DNA from: Skermanella sp. TT6
Lineage (GTDB): Bacteria; Pseudomonadota; Alphaproteobacteria; Azospirillales; Azospirillaceae
Assembly: GCF_016653635.2 (NCBI RefSeq)
Contig: NZ_CP067420.1
Location: 1,433,501 to 1,497,500 of the forward strand
Length of the DNA: 64,000 bases
Direction of reading: 5' to 3'
Each line of letters starts with the position of its first letter. Positions within the stretch are counted from its first letter, which is position 1. The notes under the pieces were generated by a model. The model was not told the origin of the DNA, did not search any database, and saw nothing but the letters and a program-made list of their open reading frames with translations. The translations under genes were made by a program, and so were the position numbers. Positions 57,905-64,000 of this stretch are shown here, piece after piece.

Positions 57905-58471
57905 ATGACGGTCTATCGCAAGCTCCTTCCAACCGATCTGAACGCCTATCGCGACCACCTGCTCAGGCTCTCCGCCAATGACCGGTACGCCCGCTTCTGC
58001 GGGTTCAAGACCGACGAGGCGATCGTCGGCTACTGCCGCGGCATCGACTGGCGCTTCACCATCATGGTCGGCTGTTTCGTGCGCGGCGAGCTGCGCGCGG
58101 TCGCCGAACTGCGGACCGAGCCCAAGGTCTGGCCGGGCGAGGGCGAGCTGGCGGTCAGCGTCGAGCCGGGCTTCCAGAACCAGGGGCTGGGGTCGGGCGT
58201 CATCCAGCGCATCCTGACCGTCGCCCGCAACCGGACGGTTCGCCGCCTCGTGCTGATCTGCCTGATCAGCAATCGCCGCATGCAGGCGATCGTCCGCAAG
58301 TTCCTCGGCAACCTGGAAAGCGAGTGCGGCGAAGTCATCGGCCGCATCGAGCTCCCCTGGCCCAACCAGATGAGCCTGCTCCAGGAGGCGCTGGACAGCG
58401 GCACGGCCATGGTCAATGGCATGTTCGATCAGTGGAGCGGCGGTCCGGAGCCGGAACCCGCGGCGGCGTGA
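57905..58471 (+). CDS. GNAT family N-acetyltransferase
   Basis: 188-aa acetyl-CoA-dependent acetyltransferase. The acetyl-CoA loop appears as VEPGFQNQGLGSGVIQRILT near 86-105 and the preceding ELRAVAELRTE strand shows the core fold. The C-terminal Glu/Pro/Ala tail (SGGPEPEPAAA) is extra. The substrate is not predictable. It has about 260 bases of promoter space shared with the divergent DnaJ-like gene and converges with the ParE-like gene. Confidence 0.82.
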   Translation: MTVYRKLLPTDLNAYRDHLLRLSANDRYARFCGFKTDEAIVGYCRGIDWRFTIMVGCFVRGELRAVAELRTEPKVWPGEGELAVSVEPGFQNQGLGSGVIQRILTVARNRTVRRLVLICLISNRRMQAIVRKFLGNLESECGEVIGRIELPWPNQMSLLQEALDSGTAMVNGMFDQWSGGPEPEPAAA

Positions 58472-58510
58472 GTTACTTCCGGCGCCGATCATCGCCGGGG
58501 CGAGATCAGG

Positions 58511-58873
58511 TCAGAAGTCGAAAGTTTCGGGAAGATGATGGGCTGGTTGCATCCGTTCGTGAAGGATGCGAACGATCACGATTGTGTTCGAACCGTCGTC
58601 CATGTGCCGGGCCAGATAATAAAGGATGTGGGAGGCAGCCCCCCGTCGTCCGGCCGCATGCTCGACATGGAAGGACCTTACCCCCTTCCTGAGATCGTTC
58701 CGGTTCCAGGACCCGGGGCGCTCCGGATCCTGCGCCAGCATCTCCGCGGCCTTGATGAGCAGTTTGGCGTACCGCTCTCTTTGCAGAGGTCCGAACTGTC
58801 TGGCGGAGGCTTTGAGAATATCCCGGGTGTCGTCGGCAGCGGCTTCGGTAAGCCGGTAACCCGGACCGCTCAC
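58511..58873 (-). CDS. ParE/RelE-type toxin
   Basis: 120-aa member of the ParE/RelE family. The strand-helix arrangement is typical: YRLTEAAADDTRDILKASAR at the start, then ERYAKLLIKAAEMLAQDPER, GVRSFHVEHAA and IVRILHERMQPAHHL at the end. ParE toxins poison gyrase while RelE cleave mRNA; the motif IVRILHERM points to ParE. The preceding antitoxin gene overlaps by 4 bp. Confidence 0.85.
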   Translation of the reverse strand: MSGPGYRLTEAAADDTRDILKASARQFGPLQRERYAKLLIKAAEMLAQDPERPGSWNRNDLRKGVRSFHVEHAAGRRGAASHILYYLARHMDDGSNTIVIVRILHERMQPAHHLPETFDF

Positions 58874-59133
58874 GGCAAGTCTTCGTCCCGCAACGAGGCC
58901 GCGATATCGGAAATGGTCAGTTTTGAAAACTGGCCATTTCTCGCTTGCTCGACTCCGATGTTGATTTCGCGGCGCAACACCGCGAGTCGCTCCTCCCGGG
59001 CGGCCCTTTCGCGCCTTAGCAGGCGAAGGCTATCTCTGATCACCTCGCTCGCCGTGCCGTACTCCCCGGAGGCGACCTCCTTTTCCACGAACTCGACGAA
59101 TTCCGCTGGGAGGCTTACATTCATGGTCGGCAT
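58870..59133 (-). CDS. ParD/CopG-type antitoxin
   Basis: 87-aa ribbon-helix-helix antitoxin. The N-terminus MPTMNVSLPAEFVEFVEKEV and SEVIRDSLRLLRRER are classic for the ParD/CC2985 family, and the C-terminal half is charged and helical, suitable for toxin binding. ATG 59133 is the natural start although the frame opens at 59175. As in other systems it would bind the operon promoter and neutralise the toxin. Confidence 0.85.
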   Translation of the reverse strand: MPTMNVSLPAEFVEFVEKEVASGEYGTASEVIRDSLRLLRRERAAREERLAVLRREINIGVEQARNGQFSKLTISDIAASLRDEDLP

Positions 59134-59188
59134 ATGACCCTCCATCCAGTCGCCGCAGCATCGGCTATTTGGCAAATTCTGTCAAATC

Positions 59189-59992
59189 TCACCCTGGCGG
59201 CTGGCGATCCCGGCCGCGTTCCAGGATCTCCTCGTCAACCTCGGCGCCCGGTCCCGGTCCCAATCGCCCCAAACCCGGCAGCTTGATCGCGAGGTCGAGC
59301 GGGTCGATGCCGACGGTCAGGCCCAGCACGTTGACCTCGATGCCTTCCTCCACCGCGACCAGCACGCCGGCCAGGCCGAAGATCGACATCTGCCAGCCGG
59401 TCCCGCTGGGCGCCGGGGCGAACAGGCTCCAGGGCGCCAGATAGTCCTTGCCCAGCGCGGTGGGCGGCAGGTCGAGGCGCAGTTCCGGCACCGCCCGGCC
59501 GACGAAGGCGGCGAAGGTGTTGCTGTTCGGGCCGGGCCAGATCCGATAGGTATCGCTGTAAGGGTAGGCTTTGGCGGCGGCATCCAGCTTGGCGATGGCC
59601 GCTTCGGCGGCCGGGCCGCGCAGCTCGGCCAGGATCGTCGGCTTCTGGCCGAACCAGTAGGCGTCGGGCGTGCGCCGGGCGATCGAGATCGCCGGCAGGC
59701 CGCGCATGACACGCCAGCCGATCTTCTCGTACACTGTGTATTCCGAGGCTTCCGCCGGCTTGACGGCGAACCAGGGATGGGTGCCGAAGGCTCCCCGCCA
59801 GGAGAAGGCGCGCGCGGCATAGACCTGCACGACCGCCTCGGGTGTCGTCGCCGGGTCGGGAGCCTGGCGGGAGGATTGTCGGCTGGCGGTGGACCAGTGG
59901 CCCCCCAGCGTCACGGTCCCCATCGCTACCACCAGCATCGGACCGGTCAGCAGGAACAACAGGACCGCCATCGAAACGATCATGGCTTTCAT
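59189..59992 (-). CDS. DUF3750 domain protein
   Basis: 267-aa protein starting with a hydrophobic segment (MKAMIVSMAVLLFLLTGPML), which is a membrane anchor or signal. The rest is soluble, with the conserved pattern AARAFSWRGAFGTHPWFAVK, YWFGQKPTILAELRGPAAEA and PNSNTFAAFVGRAVPELRLD, which matches DUF3750 proteins of alphaproteobacteria. The C-terminus is Pro/Gly-rich. No function is established. It is divergent from the 5-oxoprolinase-like gene; ATG 59992 is preferred to the start at 60022. Confidence 0.8.
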   Translation of the reverse strand: MKAMIVSMAVLLFLLTGPMLVVAMGTVTLGGHWSTASRQSSRQAPDPATTPEAVVQVYAARAFSWRGAFGTHPWFAVKPAEASEYTVYEKIGWRVMRGLPAISIARRTPDAYWFGQKPTILAELRGPAAEAAIAKLDAAAKAYPYSDTYRIWPGPNSNTFAAFVGRAVPELRLDLPPTALGKDYLAPWSLFAPAPSGTGWQMSIFGLAGVLVAVEEGIEVNVLGLTVGIDPLDLAIKLPGLGRLGPGPGAEVDEEILERGRDRQPPG

Positions 59993-60093
59993 GACATAGA
60001 AGATAATCCTCGGGGGTGGCACATTCCAAGCGGGTGTGCCTCAATATTGTTGCGATGCGAAACCAATTCGGAAATCAGGGGAGCGGGCAGGGC

Positions 60094-63000
60094 ATGACCG
60101 GCAAATGGCAATTCTGGATCGATCGCGGCGGCACCTTCACCGACGTGGTGGCTCGGAGGCCGGACGGCGCGGTGGTGACGCACAAGCTGCTGTCCGACAA
60201 TCCGGAACGCTATGCCGACGCCGCCATCCAGGGCATCCGCGACCTGCTCGGCGTTCCCGAGGGATCTCCGGTCCCGGCGGACCGCATCGACGCCGTGAAG
60301 ATGGGGACGACGGTCGCCACCAACGCCCTGCTGGAGCGGAAGGGCGAACCCACCGTCCTGGTCACCACCCGGGGCTTCGCCGACGCGCTGCGCATCGGCT
60401 ATCAGGCCCGGCCGAAGATCTTCGCCCGCCATATCGTCCTGCCGGAACAGCTCTACGCCCGCACGGTCGAGGTTCCGGAACGCGTGGCCGCCGACGGGCA
60501 GGTGGTAGTCCCGGTCGATCTCGCCGCCGCACGGGCTGGGCTGACGCGCGCCTACGAGGCCGGCATCCGCTCCTGCGCCGTCGTCTTCATGCACGGCTAC
60601 CGCTATCCGGAGCATGAGCACGCCGTCGCCGAGGTCGCCCGCTCGGTCGGCTTCACCCAGGTGTCGGTCAGCCACGAGGTCAGCCCGCTGATGAAGCTGG
60701 TCGGCAGGGGCGACACCACCGTCGTCGACGCCTACCTGTCGCCGATCCTGCGCCGCTATGTCGACCGGGTGGCGGCCCAGCTCGGCGGCACCCGGCTGAT
60801 GTTCATGCAGTCCAACGGCGGCCTGACCGACGCGCGCCTGTTCCACGGCAAGGACTCGATCCTGTCCGGCCCGGCCGGCGGGATCGTCGGCGCCGTGCGG
60901 ACGTCCACCATGGCGGGCTTCGACCGCATCATCGGCTTCGACATGGGCGGCACCTCGACCGACGTGTCCCACTATGCCGGCGAGTTCGAGCGGACCTTCG
61001 AGACGCAGGTGGCCGGCGTCCGGATGCGGGCGCCGATGATGCGGATCCATACAGTCGCCGCCGGTGGAGGATCGATCTGCGTGTTCGACGGCAGCCGCTA
61101 CCGGGTCGGTCCGGAAAGCGCCGGCGCCAATCCCGGCCCCGCCTGCTACCGCCGGGGCGGGCCGCTGACGGTGACCGACTGCAACGTCATGCTCGGCAAG
61201 CTACACCCGGATTTCTTCCCCCGGGTGTTCGGGCCGGACGCCGACCAGCCGCTGGACGCCGACGTGGTGCGGGAGAAGTTCGCGGCCTTGGCCGACGAGA
61301 TCCGCCGGGCCACCGGCGACGCCCGCACGCCGGAGGAGGTCGCCGAAGGCTTCCTGAAGATCGCGGTCGAGAACATGGCCAACGCCATCAAGCAGATCTC
61401 GGTCCAGCGCGGCTACGACGTGACCGGCTATACCCTGACCTGCTTCGGCGGGGCCGGCGGGCAGCATGCCTGCCTGGTGGCCGACGCGCTGGGCATGAGG
61501 CGGGTGTTCATCCATCCCCATGCCGGCGTGCTGTCGGCCTACGGCATGGGGCTCGCCGACACGGTGACGATCCGCGAGCGGGCGGTCGAAGCCCCGCTGG
61601 AACCCGGCCTGATGTCGGCCCTGTCCGCGGCCCTGGACGAGCTGGAGGCCGATGGCCGCCACGAGCTTTCGCTCCAGGACCTGGGCGGGGCGGATATCCG
61701 TGAGGTCAGGACGGTCCACCTGAAGTACCAGGGTACCGACACCGCCCTGGCTGTCGATTTCGGTGACATGGAGACCATCCACTACGCCTTCGAGACCGCC
61801 CACCGGCAGCGCTACGGCTTCGCCATGTCCGGCAAGCCGCTGGTGGTCGAGGCGGTGTCGGTGGAGGTGATCGGCTCCACCGCGACGGCGGACGACCCGG
61901 AACTGGCGCCCGAACCCCGCCGGGCGCCGCTCCGGCCGCTCGCCACGCTCAGCGGCACCCCCGTGTTCGACCGGACGGCGCTCCGCCCCGGCGACCGCAT
62001 CGACGGCCCCGCGATCCTGCGGGAGACCAACGCCACCACGGTGGTGGAAGCCGGCTGGAGGGCCGAGGTCACCAACCGCGACCATCTCGTCATGACCCGC
62101 GTCCAGGCCCTGCCGTCGCGCGTCGCGGTCGGCACGCGCGTCGATCCGGTCATGCTGGAAGTGTTCAACAACCTGTTCATGTCGATCGCGGAACAGATGG
62201 GCGTGACGCTGGAGAACACCGCCTATTCGGTCAACATCAAGGAACGGCTCGACTTCTCCTGCGCGCTGTTCGACGCGGAGGGCGGCCTGATCGCCAACGC
62301 GCCCCACATGCCGGTCCACCTGGGCTCCATGGGCGAGAGCGTGCGCGCCGTCATCCGCCGCCGCGGCGCTCCGGGCGGGTCGGGCGAGGCCAGGGGCATG
62401 AATCCGGGCGACGCCTTCATGCTGAACGATCCCTACAACGGCGGAACCCACCTGCCGGACATCACGGTGGTCACCCCCGTGTTCGACGACGCCGGCCGCG
62501 ACGTCCTGTTCTACGTCGCCTCGCGCGGCCACCATGCCGACGTCGGCGGCATCACCCCCGGCTCCATGCCGCCCGACAGCCGGACGATCGAGGAGGAGGG
62601 GGTGCTGATCGACAATTTCATGCTGGTCGACGGCGGCGCCTTCCGGGAGGACGCCCTGCACGAACTCCTGACCTCGGGACGATTTCCAGTCCGCAACACG
62701 GTCCAGAATGTCGGCGACCTGAAGGCCCAGCTTGCCGCCAACGAGAAGGGCGTGCAGGAGCTCCGCCGCATGGTGGATCATTTCGGGCTGGAAACGGTGA
62801 CCGCCTATATGGGCCATGTCCAGGACAACGCGGAGGAGCAGGTCCGCCGCGTGCTCGGCGTCCTGAAGGACGGCAGCTTCGTCCAGCGCCTGGACAACGG
62901 CGCCGAGATCCATGTCCGGATCTCCATCGACCGGGAGGAGCGCAGCGCCGTCATCGACTTCACCGGGACCAGCCCCCAGCTCGACGACAATTTCAATGCC

Positions 63001-63696
63001 CCCTCGGCCGTCTGCCGGGCGGCCGTGCTCTACGTCTTCCGGACGCTGGTGGACGACGACATCCCGATGAACGACGGCTGCCTGAAGCCGCTGCGCATCG
63101 TCATTCCCGAAGGCTCCATGCTGGCGCCGCGGTATCCCGCCGCCGTGGTCGCCGGCAACGTCGAGACCTCCCAATGCGTCACCGATGCGCTGTACGGGGC
63201 GCTCGGCGTCATGGCCGCGGCCCAGGGTACCATGAACAACTTCACCTTCGGCAACGACCGCTACCAGTATTACGAGACGATCTGCGGCGGGTCGGGCGCG
63301 GGGCCGGACTTCGACGGTACCGACGCCGTCCACACCCACATGACCAATTCCCGCCTGACCGACCCGGAGGTGCTGGAATGGCGTTTCCCGGTGCTGCTGG
63401 AATCGTTCCTGATCCGGAAAGGATCCGGCGGCCGGGGGCGGCACCGCGGCGGCGACGGTACCGTGCGGCGGATGCGCTTCCTGGAGCCCATGACCGCCGC
63501 GATCCTGTCCAACCACCGCGTGGTGCCGCCCTTCGGGCTGGAGGGCGGCGAGTCGGGCGAGCCGGGCAGCGCCCGGGTCGAGCGTGCCGACGGCGCCGTC
63601 CAGGCCCTTGGGCCGACCGAAAAGGTCGAGATGGGAGCCGGAGACGTCATGGTGATCGAAACGCCGAGCGGCGGAGGCTTCGGGCGGGCAGGGTGA
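60094..63696 (+). CDS. 5-oxoprolinase/N-methylhydantoinase (fused HyuA-HyuB)
   Basis: 1200-aa ATP-dependent enzyme of the 5-oxoprolinase type: it opens 5-oxoproline to glutamate, or a hydantoin. The N-terminal half is HyuA-like with an actin-like ATP core ([15 protein letters not shown] at 6-20, [17 protein letters not shown] near 70-86 and [13 protein letters not shown] near 285-297). The C-terminal half is HyuB-like (from about 685), with [20 protein letters not shown] and [11 protein letters not shown]. The length fits full 5-oxoprolinase. The ATG at 60094 is chosen for its ribosome site and family start; the frame opens at 60016. No binding partner gene is needed for the fused enzyme. Confidence 0.9.
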   Translation: MTGKWQFWIDRGGTFTDVVARRPDGAVVTHKLLSDNPERYADAAIQGIRDLLGVPEGSPVPADRIDAVKMGTTVATNALLERKGEPTVLVTTRGFADALRIGYQARPKIFARHIVLPEQLYARTVEVPERVAADGQVVVPVDLAAARAGLTRAYEAGIRSCAVVFMHGYRYPEHEHAVAEVARSVGFTQVSVSHEVSPLMKLVGRGDTTVVDAYLSPILRRYVDRVAAQLGGTRLMFMQSNGGLTDARLFHGKDSILSGPAGGIVGAVRTSTMAGFDRIIGFDMGGTSTDVSHYAGEFERTFETQVAGVRMRAPMMRIHTVAAGGGSICVFDGSRYRVGPESAGANPGPACYRRGGPLTVTDCNVMLGKLHPDFFPRVFGPDADQPLDADVVREKFAALADEIRRATGDARTPEEVAEGFLKIAVENMANAIKQISVQRGYDVTGYTLTCFGGAGGQHACLVADALGMRRVFIHPHAGVLSAYGMGLADTVTIRERAVEAPLEPGLMSALSAALDELEADGRHELSLQDLGGADIREVRTVHLKYQGTDTALAVDFGDMETIHYAFETAHRQRYGFAMSGKPLVVEAVSVEVIGSTATADDPELAPEPRRAPLRPLATLSGTPVFDRTALRPGDRIDGPAILRETNATTVVEAGWRAEVTNRDHLVMTRVQALPSRVAVGTRVDPVMLEVFNNLFMSIAEQMGVTLENTAYSVNIKERLDFSCALFDAEGGLIANAPHMPVHLGSMGESVRAVIRRRGAPGGSGEARGMNPGDAFMLNDPYNGGTHLPDITVVTPVFDDAGRDVLFYVASRGHHADVGGITPGSMPPDSRTIEEEGVLIDNFMLVDGGAFREDALHELLTSGRFPVRNTVQNVGDLKAQLAANEKGVQELRRMVDHFGLETVTAYMGHVQDNAEEQVRRVLGVLKDGSFVQRLDNGAEIHVRISIDREERSAVIDFTGTSPQLDDNFNAPSAVCRAAVLYVFRTLVDDDIPMNDGCLKPLRIVIPEGSMLAPRYPAAVVAGNVETSQCVTDALYGALGVMAAAQGTMNNFTFGNDRYQYYETICGGSGAGPDFDGTDAVHTHMTNSRLTDPEVLEWRFPVLLESFLIRKGSGGRGRHRGGDGTVRRMRFLEPMTAAILSNHRVVPPFGLEGGESGEPGSARVERADGAVQALGPTEKVEMGAGDVMVIETPSGGGFGRAG

Positions 63697-63831
63697 GTCC
63701 TGCCTTCTCCCTGGTATTACCACCTGCGCGCATACCCTGCCGACCCTTGACCAAGTATTCTAGGATTTAAGATCAAGAAAGCCATGGGACTCTCAAGAAG
63801 TTCCAGGTGAAACAATCGGGAGGAGACACAT

Positions 63832-64000
63832 ATGTCTGGTCTGAGGACTTTCGTCGGTTGCCTTCTGCTTGGAACCTGCCTTGCCGGCGCGCCCGCGCTG
63901 GCCCAGGAGAACCTGAACCGCCTCCAGGATTTCCGGACCACCGGGACCGACCTGACGCTCAAGACGGTGCCCCAGGACCCGGCCAAGCTGGCACAGCTCC
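63832..64000 (+). CDS. Secreted protein, 5' end only (possibly sorbosone dehydrogenase-like)
   Basis: Only the first 56 codons are in the window. GGAGGA lies 8 bases before ATG 63832. The signal peptide is clear (MSGLRTFVGCLLLGTCLAGA, cleavage near ALAQ), then ENLNRLQDFRTTGTDLTLKT. This opening resembles, from memory only, periplasmic sorbosone/glucose-dehydrogenase-like proteins; the identity needs the rest of the gene. Translation continues in frame to the edge. Confidence 0.6.
   Translation, partial: MSGLRTFVGCLLLGTCLAGAPALAQENLNRLQDFRTTGTDLTLKTVPQDPAKLAQL

Overview
The window is GC-rich chromosomal DNA of an alphaproteobacterium, most likely a Rhodospirillales/Azospirillales member such as Skermanella or Azospirillum. 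That placement rests on gene content, order and protein character, not on a database search. Almost all of it is dense chromosomal coding sequence with short gaps and many 4-bp ATGA overlaps. No rRNA, tRNA, CRISPR array, intact prophage or intact insertion sequence was seen.

Region 1 (1-13.3 kb): a low-GC, unrecognised two-gene operon runs off the left edge. A spermidine/putrescine-type ABC operon follows (binding protein, hairpin, ATPase, two permeases), then agmatine deiminase, so polyamine uptake and polyamine synthesis genes are adjacent. Next come a LysE exporter, a small membrane DUF305 protein, a ClpP paralogue, an AbrB/PIN toxin-antitoxin pair, uvrB and a membrane protein with a degenerate NERD domain.

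Region 2 (13.3-33.2 kb): housekeeping and accessory genes alternate. They include an aspartate-type aminotransferase, thiE, a class I fructose-bisphosphate aldolase, a three-gene MacB/Lol-like ABC export operon, hisS, pyrC-pyrE, an alpha/beta hydrolase, a second LysE protein, an SDR, a MaoC hydratase, ribF and a two-domain methyltransferase. Two islands stand out. One is a roughly 200-bp nested inverted repeat (20607-20804) that looks like a non-autonomous transposable element. The other is a lower-GC two-gene operon (25911-27112) whose first product resembles DUF1828.

Region 3 (32.2-52.6 kb, all minus strand): a complete division and cell wall (dcw) cluster in transcription order: mraZ, rsmH, ftsL, ftsI, murE, murF, mraY, murD, ftsW, murG, murC, murB, ddl, ftsQ, ftsA, ftsZ, lpxC. 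From rsmH to ftsQ most genes overlap or nearly touch. The gaps before ftsA, ftsZ and lpxC probably hold extra control signals. A promoter candidate with four evenly spaced TGGGN boxes, the known MraZ target pattern, lies upstream of mraZ.

Region 4 (52.9-64 kb): the RNase P RNA gene (minus strand), an operon of ABC-F ATPase, EamA transporter and peptidoglycan amidase, a TerB/DnaJ protein, a GNAT enzyme, a ParDE-type toxin-antitoxin pair, a DUF3750 protein, a fused 5-oxoprolinase/hydantoinase and the start of a secreted protein that runs off the right edge.
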